Source: Siniperca chuatsi
Lineage: Eukaryota > Chordata > Actinopteri > Centrarchiformes > Sinipercidae
NCBI RefSeq assembly: GCF_020085105.1
Contig: NC_058055.1
Coordinates: forward strand, 16,687,822-16,751,821
DNA: 64,000 bases
Direction of reading: 5' to 3'
In this document: in pieces, positions 34,500 to 49,200 of the stretch
Position numbering within the stretch: position 1 is the stretch's first letter
Layout of the letters: each line of letters starts with the position of its first letter
Made by a program: the position numbers and the translations under genes
Notes under the pieces: model-generated
What the model saw: only the letters and a program-made list of their open reading frames with translations
The model's database searches: none
What the model was told of the DNA's origin: nothing

Positions 34500-37400
34500 G
34501 TGAAAAGTTATTTAAGAAGGCAATAAGTGTCCGGATTGAGTCTCCATTTGTAATTGGCTTGCCATACAGTACAGTGATATAGTAACTTCCCCCAAGGCGG
34601 CCCGGAACAACATCTTTCAAATGGGCTCTTCCTGGCCGCCCCAGGCTAAACCTCTCCTCATTAAGTCACAAGTAGAAATCAGTTTACAAATGATAACAAT
34701 ATAGCTCTCTGGAGAAATGTGTCTACACTGTACATCACCCTGAAGAGGAAGCCAAAGCAGAATCAGTTTTTCCATAGGAAACCTCTACTGAAGGCAAATG
34801 AATCATGACGCCACGGGGGTCAGCATCAGGATCAATGTAGGGGCCCTGGAATCAAACCCCTCTTTTTTTAAGACCACAAACACACTATCCACACAGTCCC
34901 TGAACAGGAAATAAACCTATTCCGTCAAGACACTGGGCTTCCCAAAGCCAAGCAATGATACGTTCTCATTAAACACCTCATATCATTACATGGCTCCAGA
35001 AACATGTAGATCTAACCCTCGTCAGACCATACACATATTCCTCGCTAGTTTATAGACCTAGCCAAGTCAGGTAATAGACCTATCCTAGCAAGTAGTCAAG
35101 GACACTTGCAGCATTCACACCAGGCCTTTTAGCAGCAAATGGAAGAAAAAAATGCTTTTGTTTTTGTTTTTGTTTTTTTTGTCTTTTTTGGACAAAGTGC
35201 TTTTGTTTTCAAACATATAAGATAGAGTATTCTATACATATATCTAACATTAAGAAGATACATATTAACTTATTGTCTATTTACAAAAACGAATCACTAC
35301 TAAGAAAATAGCTATGGACAGTAGGGGAAAGCAAGTCATTAGGCTACAACTAGACTAAGAAGTCAAATAAGAATCATGGATACTCATCATTCTAGTTTCA
35401 AAAAAGCACCATTTCTCCCTTTTTAGACAGAACGGAAAACAGTAAAAATATATATGTAGCACTAGCTGTTGTTCAATCACACGATACAGAAAGACCACAG
35501 CTCTGCATCACCATCATCAGACATCAAGTTCATTCTGTGAAGGAGGACTTTCTTCACTTCAAACTGACCTGAATTCAGCCTTGTTAAACACAAATTTTTT
35601 GTTTGTATTTGCCTGCTAACCGAGTGAATTCTGGCAGAATTTTTAAATTTCTGGGAATGCCAGTGCTTCCTCTGAGGAGTCAGTAAGGAAGCAAGCATAC
35701 AGGCGTCATGCATTTTTAAAGGTTGGACACGTTGCCAAAATGTGGCCTGGACATTGTAACTCTGTGTTTTAGTGAGTTATTCTTTGCGGCTGTGACCGGT
35801 CAGGAAGGATGTAAGCTGAGGACCGAATGCAGGGCCAGGAAGATAAAATTCAGCAATGCAACCTGAAAAGGCAGCAATGTCAATCCCAGGAAATGCAAAA
35901 TTCAACCGACTTCATGGTTAAAGAAGGAATATCTGTGAAAGTCTAAATGACAACACTGAATCCAGATCAATCTGGGACAACATTCAGCTGGTTCCTCATC
36001 TGCGGTCACATCTCGATGCTGTTGTCCTCTGAGTTTCTTGCTTTCCTGGACAGGTCCCTGTCCTCACTAAAGACAGCATGTCCTCATTCTCTTTATAGAC
36101 CATTCAAACTAGACCATGGCTTCGCTGTATTGTGTTTTAAATAAATCCAGTCCTGATTCTCTGTATTTCACTCAAACGGCAAAAGAGACCGGATCAGATT
36201 GACTGGCTGCTCTTTGAGAACTTTTTCCTCTTGTCCTCCACATCTCCTTCTCTCCACTTGGAGAATGCAACCAACACATACTTCCAAACCAACAGGAAAG
36301 CTAGCAGGCAGCTAAAGTACAAAAATATAACACAAACTTTTTTTTTTTGGTTTTTGTGTTTTTTCCTCTAACTTTCTTGACGCAAGGACAGGCTTTAGAA
36401 ATGTGTCATGCTTAAAAATGAATCAATTGTCATGAAAAGTGGCATATCACCATTGATGTATATATCATTAATGTTTTTATATACAGTACTTTAAAACACA
36501 ATTCAGTTAATATTTTGTTGATGAACTAGACCTCGTCTACATACAGAAATCAAACAAGTGATACAGGAACAAAACATTTTGGTTACTGTTGGTGACATTT
36601 TGACAAACAAGTAAAAATGTAACATAGCTTATCTACTAGCGCTCTTGGGTTTTGTCCTAGATAGCGCCATTAACACAAATAGCATGTGGAGGGAGGAATC
36701 AGTTCAGGAATGAAGTGCTTGCTAAGCAACAAATCTACTGGAGAAGCCCACAGATGGGGTCATTTTTAGATTTAAAAAAAAAATTAATGAATGTTCCTTT
36801 TCTGTACAGAATTGGACCCAAGCTAATTTCACAGTTCTATGAGGTTCCCTGACCCTCCCACATTTCTTACATTCAATACGGCGTCAGGTAAGCTGTGCAA
36901 AACCTTACTTTTACTGGCTGGTCGCCATTTCGTTGCATGTGTCTTTGGTACAAAAAACAATCAAAATATAGTGTGCAAATATTTTTTTATAACTCTAAAC
37001 GAAAATATCTGTTAACCCTCCCCCGATCCCTAAAGACAGAGTACCAAAAACCAAAAGTAATCTATTGCAGAGCCCTCCTATATACACAGACTCTGTGGCA
37101 TCACGCAACGAGAGCTTCCGTTTTCTTTTATGTACATTCAGAATATCTTTAGACAACTGAAATACACCACAAACCCCACAGGTGTCTCCCTCCTTGCATT
37201 CACTAACAATCTCCCTCAGTGTAAAGTAGTCCTTTCCTTGGCTGGACCTCAGGGAGTTCTGACCAATCACCTCTTCTCATTCAGTCCCTCTCACACACAC
37301 ACATACACACATACACTCACTCAGACTTACAGAAACACACACATACATACACAAGGCACAATGAATAGAGCTCTGATCAAACACTAGTATGAACACACCA

Positions 37401-38545
37401 AACTGTTAGCCTGGTCATCTCTACTGTACAAAAAGGGGAGCCGGTGCCGATTTTTCACTGGGAGACACTTTACATACAGTTTCCTAGAGGAGATGGATCA
37501 CTGCTTATGCCATCTTCATCACCAACATCATCTTCCTCACAATCTGCTCCCATACTGGCAAAATGCCCGTTTCACCTAGTCCAGTTATAACCAGCACAAG
37601 GCCAAAAAGCACCAAAACTACAAGCACTTCCTCTGCACATGGTCTACTATCTCCTGTTGTTTAAGTTAACGTTGTCAAAATTAGAAATTAAGCTTCCTCC
37701 TGCCTGTCGCAAACATCAACCCCGCAGGATGTCTGACGCTTAATTGTTAAAGCTTAACCTTTTACTACTTTTTTGTTTTGAACTTTAATTTGCTAAAAGT
37801 TAACTCCTATATTTCAACAACAGCAGACCTGATTGGCAAACAGGGGATGGCATGAACATATTTAGGCCTTCAATACAAAATATTTTCTGCCACCCTGTAA
37901 TGCCTCGGAGCACGCTGCTTTTTGTCTCTGCAGCTGTCTTGGCAACCAAAGCTTTTCATCAAAGTACTTTACTGAGTAGGTCAATTTAACATCCTGGAGT
38001 TAATTTTTGTTGCCATGTGATGTGAACCTCGTCTAGGAAATGATTACTGGAACTTTATCAACCCCTGATGGTGTCTGATGTGTAACAATTCAACCTCAAA
38101 CAAATTGTGTGAAAGTATTCCAGTGGTTACACTCGTGTGACTGTCTCTGTCTCAGCCCTGGAAGCAGTCCTTCAACAGAACTGACCCTACACAATGCTAT
38201 GTTAAACACATCTAATAATTACCAGTGGATGTGCTAATAGCTATACACCTAACCATACCTTGCTTTAATAGGCGCTTTCCCAACAGACGCTCACGATGGG
38301 TTGGGAGACAGTGACGCACTGACTCTGCGCACAGTGTGCAGAGACAGAAAGCTAGGGTGTATGCCATACAGGTGCATGGCTAAAACAAGCACACATACGT
38401 ACACACAGGGAGTGGTATGTGTGTTTGTGTGACTAACAATGTGTATGTACTCTGGGTTGGAGGGGCATGCAGAGGGGAGCATAGTTACAATGGGACAGCA
38501 GGGTGGTAATATTTAGTCCACTCCTCTCAGTGGACCGCGGTTTGT
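34500..38545 (-). other. crebrf: Probable crebrf 3' UTR (proximal part); no coding signal
   Basis: The sequence downstream of the crebrf stop codon has no open frame of note and none of the repeat families seen elsewhere in the window, unlike most non-coding DNA here, which fits a long conserved 3' UTR. Human CREBRF also has a 3' UTR of several kilobases. The first minus-strand AATAAA hexamers I see are near 33870 and 33140, with others at 30.1, 28.19, 27.81 and 26.58 kb; an ATTAAA occurs near 38265. The true end is undecided. Confidence 0.35.
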
Positions 38546-40248
38546 CTAGATTTTGGAGGTGGGGACTCGCAGGCCGACCAGACCACCGGTGGGATCGCCG
38601 CGTCCTGTGTTCTCCAAGATCTTGTTGACGAAGTCTGAAGTCTGCCCAGCAACAGGTGGTGCAACTGCACACACAAAGACACACAAAGATACATTCAGAA
38701 ATGTTGGACATTAAAAAACACCTTGTTTATGCAACTTACTTCTCAAACAAATATGTACAATGAGACTGTTTTTGTATGGCAGCAACAGAAAATTCACTTC
38801 ATTATTACCTGCCTGTTCAGATTGAGCTTGATGCAATAATATTTTCATAATTTAACCAATATTATTATTATCAAATGTATTTGACAGAGAGTTTTGTAAT
38901 GATTTAATTTCCAGCAGAAATTCTTTTCCAAAAAAATTAGGTGTAGATTCCCTATTTGCTTCCATTCAGGTATGGATATATTGTATTATTGGTTCTTTAT
39001 TCTTTGAATCTTCAAATAAAGAGCTGTTAACCTTCCAGCGTTTGAATTTCAATTGCCTCAATGGTAAGCTGAAGACTATTTGAACTAGGCAAATCCTGCT
39101 AATAACTATAAGATACTGAAACTAGTCATTTCAATTAAATGTATTTTCAAGTAAGTTTTTTAATCATCTTTCACAAGGTACAGTAAATTACAATAAGTCT
39201 GTTTTTGGTAACCAATCAGCTTTTAATGACTCAGTTTTTAATTCTCACCAAGTGTCTCCTGGATGAGATGCTCCAGGGTGTCATTCATGTTGGTTGGACG
39301 CGGAGAAGAGTCCTCCACTCGGGCCACGATCTCCTCCTTGATGGCATTGATCACAAACAGCAGCCGATCTAAAGGAAGACGCACAAACAAGCATTAGTCA
39401 CAAAACGATTACACACTCTGAAGCATGAACACAAAATATTGATTAAAAATGCATTCATCTTCAGGTTGGGGCTTTTAACATATATAATCAAAACAAAACA
39501 TTTGTCATTTGTTGGTGATAGGACTTCAAGCCCTTCTCTTGTAATTTTCAATGATCAGATGCTCAATTCTAAATGTGACAAAGATAAAAATAGATACAGG
39601 TAAGTAAAATACAATAATCATCATCATTATTATTAATAGATTTAGAGCGATACATTTGACAGAGAACAACGTGAACAAAATGGATGCCGAGGTTGATGAA
39701 CTTGTGTGGTGTCATAAGCAACATACCGTACTCTGTGCTGAGTCCCCAGAGCTTCACCTTGTTTGCTTCATACTGGGCCTTCTTTTTTAAACGACAAGCT
39801 CTACAATACACAACAGATGAGTTTACTAATGCATATGTTTTTATCAAACAATAACTGGGAAACATGCTGCTCCCAAATCAGCATCTCGATTACAACTATA
39901 CTATAAACTACACATGTTCTTAAACTTTTCAAAATTCATATACCGTAGAGGTCAGCGTGTGTACATATGGTATACCTGTGCATGTTTTACCTGGATGCAA
40001 GCTTGTTCTTCTCCTTACGGGACCGTGGCCGCGCGGTCAGCGGCAGCTCGCTGACGGGGGTCAAGTCGCTGATCACCTTGTTCAGTTTGCGGAGCTCGGT
40101 GCCGATCTGCAGCAGCTTGCGTGGATTGGGAGTCAGGTCTTCTACGTCTGTGCGGCGAGACTTCTTCAGCATATACTTTCCTTCATGACAACCAATGAAA
40201 AGAAGGCATTAGAGAGGACACACACTCACATCAAATTTAATGTTTCAG

Positions 40249-40299
<51 letters not shown>

Positions 40300-43200
40300 A
40301 ACGGTGGCAAAGTTTCTCTGGTCATCTGCAGCTCAATAAGGAGGAGTGTAGCACTGACACTGCCAAAACATAGGGGATCGACCCTCACCTCGTTATATGC
40401 AGTCTTTGATACTCACTCAAAAAAAAACACATGCACTTCACATTGGAATAAGAAACAACCAGACAATTGCAGGTGCCATTTCCTGGTTTCTTATTGATTA
40501 TAGATTATAAATTAAGATTATTTGATATATGCTAACTAATCTGTGATCTGAATAATAAATGAATCGTGAAATTTTTGCTTGAAACTGTATCAGCCAAAAT
40601 TCCTCTTACTTTTTCCTCTCTTCATTTTGAAGTGCTCAGTCCATTTGAATTTTTCCACATAATGTTAATTTTTAGCATTTAGACATTTTCTCATTGCCGT
40701 TAAGCAGCAAACAGAATTTTTCCATCCAGTCACAGTTGGTGACACCTGCGGTGGATCTATAACAGGTCTAGGTTCAGTATAAGAATCACTGTGTGTTGGA
40801 CCGCAATCCCTTTGAAAACCGTTACTAAATGAAATATGAGTCACTCTCTACATACTCAAACAAAAAATAACTTTCAAATTAAAGGATTAAATATATACAA
40901 ACATGAATGCAAGAGAAATGCTTTGCCGCCTGTGTTTTCATTTCCAGTGTTGTCTTAAAAAAAAGGTGCAGGCCTGTGCCTTTTTATGTGAGAAATGAGA
41001 CATGCTCCATGTGATCACTTAAACTGTAGTATCACTGCAACATGCTGTGCACAGCTGCTGTTGTTCTTCTGAAAGGCTCAGTGCGTGCTCTACAATCTCC
41101 ACTAAAAGACATGATACGTTTTATGCCATTATCGAGGCAGTGAAATTAAATGTAAAAAACAAAACAATAATCCAAAAGATTATTTCACTTTGTATCAAAT
41201 AAAGTATTTCCTTTGAAGCTTCTCATTAAGGTTTTGACTAAACATCATTAGCAAGTCTTAAATCAAGGCTTATATCCTACTCTGCTAGCTTTTGTTGATA
41301 TTTTGCTCCATTGTACAGTTTATACATATACGTGTGTATGTATGTTTACCATGGAGAGGCCCGTTCTTCTGGTACAAGTTGCTAGGCAGCGTGTGTCTGT
41401 CCCACTCAGACGGCTTAAGCATACGTTCTTGTTTGGAGGGGGTGAGCTGCTCGCTGTACTCCCAGAAGTAACGGCGCTTGCCTCTCTTCCGGCTGGAGAC
41501 TCCTGCTGTCAGGCCTTTAATGTCCTCCATCAACTCCATGTCACAGCCTGGCGGAGGTGGGAGAGAACGCAAGAGAAGAATAGGGAGGAAATCAAAGCAA
41601 CAGAAAGACAGAAAAGGAAAATTAAGGGGAAATGCAGACAGGTAATTAAATAAGCAACAAATTACTCAAATAATGACCAGTGATTGGTTACACGTGCTAA
41701 CCAGAAACAGGAAGATGACGGGTTGCTACCTGGCTCAGAGAAGGCGTCACTCATGTCGTCATCTTTATCTGCTTCGTAGTCTTCATCCTCCTCCTCATCC
41801 TCCTCCTCTTCATTCTCAGACAGCTCATGTTCGCTGCCGAAACCCTCATCATGGTCTTCGTCATCTAGCTCCAGCCCATCGGCTTCCTCCTCTTCCGCCT
41901 CTTCCTCGTCTTCCTCCTCCTCGTCCTCCTCCAGCAGGGAGTGGGCTCTGCCAGCCAGTCTGCTGCGGGTCAGGAACAGAGAGTAGTTGTGTTCCTCCTC
42001 CTTGCTCTTCTCCGTACCCTCGACTACCAGAACGCCGCCGCTTGCCCCCGCCACACTATCACTGCCGCTGACCAGCCCAGATGTGCTGCTCTCCAGAGCC
42101 TGGCTTGCCTCAACCAGTTGAGGCATGGTAGCAGACCAGCCTACAGGCATCTCTCTCTTTGCTGTCCCCTCTGTCCTCTTTTCAAAGCTCGTCAGGCTGC
42201 CAGAGCCACCGGCTGCAGCACCAGGAAGTCCCACCAAGATGGCGCTCGCTGAAGTGGAGGCATTCTCATCTTGGGGCTGGGAGAGAGGTAGAGGGGGATC
42301 TGACCTCTCAAAATCCGTCTGGGGGGGCTTGTCAGGCTGAGTTTTAGGCACAGTACTCACACGGACTTTAGCCTTCCGCACAAAGTCAGAGCCGAGAGAA
42401 GTTGGGGCTGCCATCTTCGCTCCTCGCCCCTGGGGCTTGGTTTGAGCTTGGCCGTGGTCCTGGGTGAGACTGAGGTGGTTCTGTGTCTTGGCCATAGTCT
42501 CAGTGCTGGAGGGGACAGGTCTGGTGGCTTTTTGGGAGCCTTCTGGAACATCTGGGAAAAGGCTGCGGGAAGGACGGGAAGAGGATGTGGAGCTTGGGGA
42601 GGGCCGTGCTTGGCCAGGGACCAGGGGTCTCTTACTGTGACAGGGAAGCTGGGACAGCTGAGGCTGGAGGGCAGGCAGGACCAGGTCAGCAGGGGGGTAG
42701 AGCGCCTCACACACAGGCTGCGAATCTTCGCTGTTGAGCTGAGCCAGCGTTGGGGTTTGACTAATCACTTCCTCGTCCTGGTAGGGACTAGAGAAGTCGT
42801 CCAATCCAAGGAAATCCACCTCTTTGGTGCCCCAGATGTCACAGCTGGCCAGCCGTGTGTATCTGCCAAGCACAGAGACATGCAGTTCTATCAACAGTGA
42901 AAGCTTTCATTGCCTTGTCAATATATATAGCCTTTAAAATGTAACATAATGTTTCCTGAATTTGGTCTAAATTTGAATTTGTATAAAAAAACATGAATAT
43001 ATATGAATGAGATGTAAAAGTTGGTAAATCAATAAAGAGAAGATGTGAAAAAGGTTGATGCAAGTGAACATTTTCCCCCGTTTTCTTTTGCATGTTTGAA
43101 ATTCACAAAATAGAGAACATAATAGATGTAAATAGTGCTGCATTAGGTAATTAAATGATTAGTTGATCGACAGAAATGTAATCTGTAACAATTTTTGCAA

Positions 43201-46200
43201 GTCATTTTTCAAGCAAAAATGCCAAAAAATAATGAGGACAACATACAAATAAATCCAAGAAGCAAACAGAGAGCTCAGAGGCTGTCTTAGCACTATATCA
43301 GGAAGTTACAGGTTTGACACCCACACAGACATGGCTTTAATCTCTTTTATGAGGGGGAAACTTGCCAGGTGAAGAAAACAACTGTTTGGTGAAATCACAG
43401 TAAGGACATCACATCAGAGCTACCAAACAGTAGCATGGGACCAATCTGGACAGTCAAGTTTATTAAAGAATGACTCACTCATTAGCCAAAAGATACAGCA
43501 CTCTCATCTGTTCTGCTTAAACATGACCTAAATCAACCCTGTTAGAAGCAGATTTCCACAACCCTGCAACAGCCAGCACTATTCCGCCTGTTTTAATAGC
43601 CTTTAGACTTCAGAAACTATTGTCTGCCCTCAGCTGACACTCAACATCAGAGGAGAGAGTACCTTTTGGCAGCAAAGCATCAAGATAGCTGCAGGACAGA
43701 CAGAGCATCACCTGCAATCTCAGGGGACTGCAGCAGCCAGCTGCTTTGTTGTTTACTGGCCTCTTAAACCACTCCCTGCCTTCGAACAAAACTACTACCT
43801 GTTTCAAATCATCCAGGCTGTCTGGGTCAGACCATGATGACAGGCCTAGACGATTACCTGTCAGTGATGGTAAACTCTACTGCTATTAAAACCTTTAGGC
43901 ACATGTCCTATCTTATAATGTTCACAGACTGACTTCTGCTTACAGTAAAAATCTGATGTCCTGAGCCCCCCTGATGCAGGGAACCACAGAGTACAACCTC
44001 CTCTACGCCAGAACTCTCTTTATTGAATTCAGCTAGTCCTGAAACATTAGTTGATTATTAGTCGATAAAAAAACAACAATTCTGATAATCGATTAATAAT
44101 TTTATCAAGCAAAAATGCCAAACACTTGCTATTTTCAGTTTCTCAAATGTGAGGATTTGCTTTGTTTTATATCATTGTTATCTTCGTTAAGGAGGTTAAG
44201 TTTTCTGAGCTGTTGGTTTGCTTGTTTGTTTGTCAGCAGGATTACGTAAAAACTACTGACCCGATTTTCATGACTCGTGGTGGAAGGGTGTAGCATGGGC
44301 CAAAGAAGAACCCATTAGATTTTGGAGCGGATCCGAATCACGGGCGGATAAACAAATTATTTCTTACTTTTGTTAACATTCCGAGATAGGTCAATTGTAA
44401 CACCGGTGTTTATGGCAAAGGGAATTCGTCAAACTCGTTGAATTCGATGTGTGCTGTGACTAAACATACAACAAAACATCACTGTAGAAGACTGGCCTAT
44501 TGGCCTTGCTGGAGATCTGCGCTCTACGAGAGAACCCAGTTCACTCAGAGGAAGCACAGGAAGTGTAACTGTCTTGGATTTAAGAATAACGCTGGTATAT
44601 AGTAATTCTATATTTTATTTTCCCTCAAGAAATCCCATCAAAAGACCAAAATCGACATCATGTGTCTCTCAATAGTTTCTGACTTCCCTATCCTGTCTGT
44701 GACTCTCAGCCCAAAGCTGATGTGTTCCTAATGAAAACAGGCAATAAAAAAAGCCTCTTAGAAACAAAAAAGGCAACTTTTAATAGTACAAGCTTCACAA
44801 CTGGATAGTTACAATCAGTGCGTTTTAAGCTAAGTCTTCTGGACACTAAATGCACCCTTCTGCGATTATTGCACAATCCATTCATAGGTGAAACACAGTA
44901 TGCCATTTGAGTTTCCTTAAATTCATCAGTATGTTTTTATGTCTTATTTACTTGCTATTTTTTCTAACTTGATCTAAAATAAGCTACAGCACATAAATGA
45001 ATAATCCAGTACCTGGTGAGGTCTTCCCAGTAAGAGTCCCACTGTTCGAACACTGAGCTGCTGCAGACTGTCTCACATTCGCCCAGGCTCATGAGCTGAT
45101 CCACACAGCCTTCCACATCCTTGCCTCCGTCCCCGACCCCCACCATGCTGTCCCTACAGGGGCTCTGCTGGTGGGTCATGTCTCGGTCCTGCAGAGAGGA
45201 GAAAAACATGGAGGTGAGTCAAGCAGGTGGTGGGTTAGAAGATGTTCTATTTTCTATTCTATTTAGTTTACTCTTTGTTGTTAGAGTTGTAGTATACTGG
45301 GGCAAACGCAACTAGTGGTGCGAGTCTGCTGGTTGTCAAAATCAGATCCTTCTATGTCTTTACAGGAGAGATAGGGAAGATCATAAAATATTGCAGAAAT
45401 AGTTTTATTTTACATAAAATTGGTTAAGCCATTAACTGAACCGATATCTGTCCACGGTGAAAACTAACTGGAGGGTTGAAGAAGATGACAGATTGTCCTA
45501 CACTCTATGATCCCATTAATGTGTTACTATGGTGCAAGAAATTGAGAGCGCGGCAGTGAATCACCATTGTTTAGACTACAGCGGACGGTAAATTGAGGTT
45601 GACACCTGCAGCTGACAGCGTGAGTGGTGACAGGTGAACTGTTTGTTCAAAGCTGCCTCACTCGCCTGTGAGCCTGGCAAATGTCACACGGCTGCTAAAC
45701 AATTATACTCTGGCCTCTCTGTTTTAAATGCCACACTGTGCAGCTGAGCTGACAGCATGCAAATGTTTATTTACAGTTTTTCAATGGAATTTAAATTTCT
45801 ACAGTTTTCACTACTAGTATTACAATGACTAAAAACCACAGTAAAAAGGTGAGGGAATCAAAAGTATTTTTATCAAACAAATGATTGGAAATATTGATAT
45901 GAGTGAAAGAGTGAAAAACTTCTAAACGCAATACTTGTTTTTATAAACCTTACTTATTTTAATAAGTTAAAAAATTAACAAAAAACTAAATATCACTGTG
46001 CCACTTACTGTTCTTTGAATTAGAATTCTCTCTGGTGTTTGTTGGGAGCTTGTGTGCTGTGTGCCATGTAACCTAATATTGTTTTTTGATACGGGTGGGG
46101 ATATGTGTGCCGAGCTGAGCCATGAGCAACTGTGACCACTTAAGCCGAGCTGACACAGTGTGAGTGTTTTTCCACTGCACAACATGGCAAGGTGAAAGAA

Positions 46201-49200
46201 GCTGTTTACCTTGATGACGCGTTTGAGGTGTACTAAATCTCGCAAACCACATTAAGAGCTTTTCGTCTGCAGCTCTTCATCTAACATCTTACGGTGGCTG
46301 TTCCTACTTATTATTACTTACTTATATTGCATCCTGCAATATTTAAAACTGATCTGCTGACCAAATAGCTCAGAATATGTCCATATGTTGTTGTATAGAC
46401 CTGTTTTAGTGATACACTAATTGCATTTCCTATAGGTGCTTCAAAATAAAAGGCTATCGCTGGTTTGCCGGTGGAGAGCTTTTAATGTGAAGTTGCAGCA
46501 GCAGTAACTTCACACAGCTCCAATACGACTGAAAGCGATCAGTAAACGGCTGATATCTGACAGTACAAACAGGAAGTGAAACTAAACTCCCAGCTGCAGA
46601 GATTCAGTTAGAAATTACAAATGTGCTGAGAGTTTTGAAGTAAGCTACAGTGAAGCATGAAAAGTATTTATTTTATTTATTTTTTCATCAAAAGCCTATT
46701 AGAGGAATCCCTGATAGCAATATTAGCATGTAACAATAGTCAACATGCCTTTTAATTCATGTTTCCACCACAATAAAAGGGGTAAAAAAAATAGTTATAT
46801 ATGTAATGCATGAGGAAATTGAATTTTGACTTGTGACTTGTTTGTCTTTAAACTTGAATCCTTCGTTCAGATGCAGCTCAGAGACAACGCAGCGTGAGCA
46901 GCTGTGACTGATCTGAAAAGAAGTCAGGGTCAAAGGATGGTTAGCAAGGTTTGATGCCTGTCTGTAGCAGGGCCTTGGTGTGTGTGTGTGTGCGTGTGTG
47001 TGTACGTAAATGTATCGTTGCATATAAAGGTGTGGGTAACAGTTGCACAAAGAGCTATCAACCATGCCTACGCTTTTATATTAAGATAAATAATTATCTG
47101 TGTTACCTGATTTTGTGTGTGTTTGTGTTTGTGTGTGTAGCCACTTACCACTTCGTACATGAAATCTGGGTCAGAGCTGGTGGCGAGCAGGTCAGTGCTG
47201 GTCAGGGCCTGATCAGCAAACGAGTAGTTCTGAAAGGCGTCCGCAAAGGGAGGCTCCATCCCACTGACGCTGGGCTACAACACAACAGAAAAAAAAAACC
47301 CAAAACACTGAAGTGAACAAATAACAATAGAAAATGTCATCATCACCAAAACCAGATAAACCAAGTTCTTCCTTTGTCTTTCTTTGTCATCCTTCCTATC
47401 TGTTGTGTCTCACTCAAGCTCAGTATTGTATTTATTATTTCTCTAATCATTTAGTTAATACAGTGCAACAAGTAATGAAATGGAGTATCACCTATTTGTA
47501 TTATTGTATTAATTCTTGTTATTACGAAACGATGTCTCAGTAACTAAGCTGCCAATACAAGTCATTATTTCTTCAGATATAAATCCGTGGAGTAAAAGCT
47601 TATAAATTGCGCCTCCGTTATTATAGTAAATGTTAGCCGCTGACAACTAGTTAACCTCATAATTTCTGGTTGAGGTATGTAATATAGCACGACCGATACT
47701 GGAATCAATATATCAGCCAATAGTAATTTTTCAAAATATAAAGATATTACATATACAAGCAATCTTGATACAGATCACTTAGATTAATTGTGACCAAGGT
47801 ACATACTGAGCAGGACATTTTAGAGTTGAAAAATTGACTTGTCAAAAATTGACTTGTCAGTGCTCTCTCAATCTTTATAAAATCTTTATCTTTATAAAAG
47901 TGACACTATTTCTAACACTATTTCTAAACTACCTCAAACCTAGTTTGGCATTTCTGTACTATAATTTCTTGTCACTTATCGGCTGACATAAACACTGATA
48001 CAATATAATAATATTACTAATAATAATATACATTTTATTTATAGAATGCTTTTCAAGGTACTCAAAGACACTTTACACAAGTTAAAAAGATCACATAAAA
48101 ACAACACACAACATCATTCACACATTAAAAGCAGTTTTGAAAAGGTTAGTTTTGATTAGTGATTTGAACATGAACAAATGTCTCTGATGTGTTTGGGGAG
48201 AGAGTTCCAGAGGGAGGGGGCAGCTATGGAGAAGACTCTGTTGCCCCAGATCCAGTGCTTGGCCCTGAGTGGCGGTGACAGGAGGTTGGCATCAGAGGAG
48301 CGAAGGTTGCGGGAAGCAGGTCGGCGAGGTAGGAGGGGGCCAGGTTATGGAGTGCTTTGTGAGTAGGCCTGCACGATATGAGGAAAATCTGCGATGTGCG
48401 ATAACTTTGTTCAATATTGCGATGACGATATGACTTGCGATAAATAAACAAATATTGTTTGTTTGTTTATTAGCTATATAGTTACTATGTCAATCTGGTT
48501 GAATTCAGAACAGGATTAGAATTGAATATAAATATAACTAAATGTTTCTAGAGCAGTAACAGTGAAGTTTACAACAGCAAAGTCACTATATAAACTCAAT
48601 ATCTCACTGGAAACAAAATGTCATTAAAATAATTCATATTCCTGACATTAAAATACAGAGCGAAATTTAGAAAGAATGAAGAACTCAGACATCCTTCCTC
48701 CGGTCTTCTGTCCTCTTCCCTCTGCTGCTGATGTGATTCACCTGCAGATATAGCTGGTAGAGGGAGGAGGGGCTGGTTTGTCTCAGCTAGCAGCTAAGTT
48801 TACAAAAATTTGCTAAATTATAAGGTACGTGGCAAACTAACAAACAGTTAGACTACATACATACTTCGTTTTAGCTTGTTTGTAACAAATCGCTATTAGC
48901 CGAGCTAGCAAGCAGTGGTTGTGTAAAACATGAGAGACTGCAGAAAGAACAGATTAAAATATTGCTTTCTACATGTTTATGATTGCTGAACACGTGTATT
49001 GGCTTTTTACTCGCAAAGGTTGTATTGCACTTACAGTAATGAGCGTAGTTGTCCTCAACTCGAGTAATCTGTGAGTTACCTTCACTGTGTGCATATGTGT
49101 ATGTGGAGGAGCTCAGCTCCAACACAGAGAGCAACGCAGAGGCTGCAACGTGATAATAAATACTGTCTTTAGCCCCAGGGCCTGTTTAATACCGGGTTTC

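Larger units (their letters stand above)
42863..45012 (-). other. crebrf: crebrf intron between exons 3 and 4, repeat-bearing
   Basis: Contains two fragments of the 'attaatcgatta' MITE (about 43130-43225 and 44035-44180) and the repeat at 44185-44530. The remainder is single-copy-looking with no coding signal. Confidence 0.5.

Noticed and set aside
39957..40373. 138-aa plus-strand frame
   Set aside because: Antisense of the crebrf bZIP exon running into the (TG)n tract.
41673..42071. 132-aa plus-strand open frame rich in Pro/His/Arg
   Set aside because: Complement of the crebrf acidic GAG/GAC tract; low-complexity shadow.
42442..42900. 152-aa plus-strand open frame
   Set aside because: Antisense shadow of the large crebrf coding exon; no motif, and codons follow crebrf frame composition.
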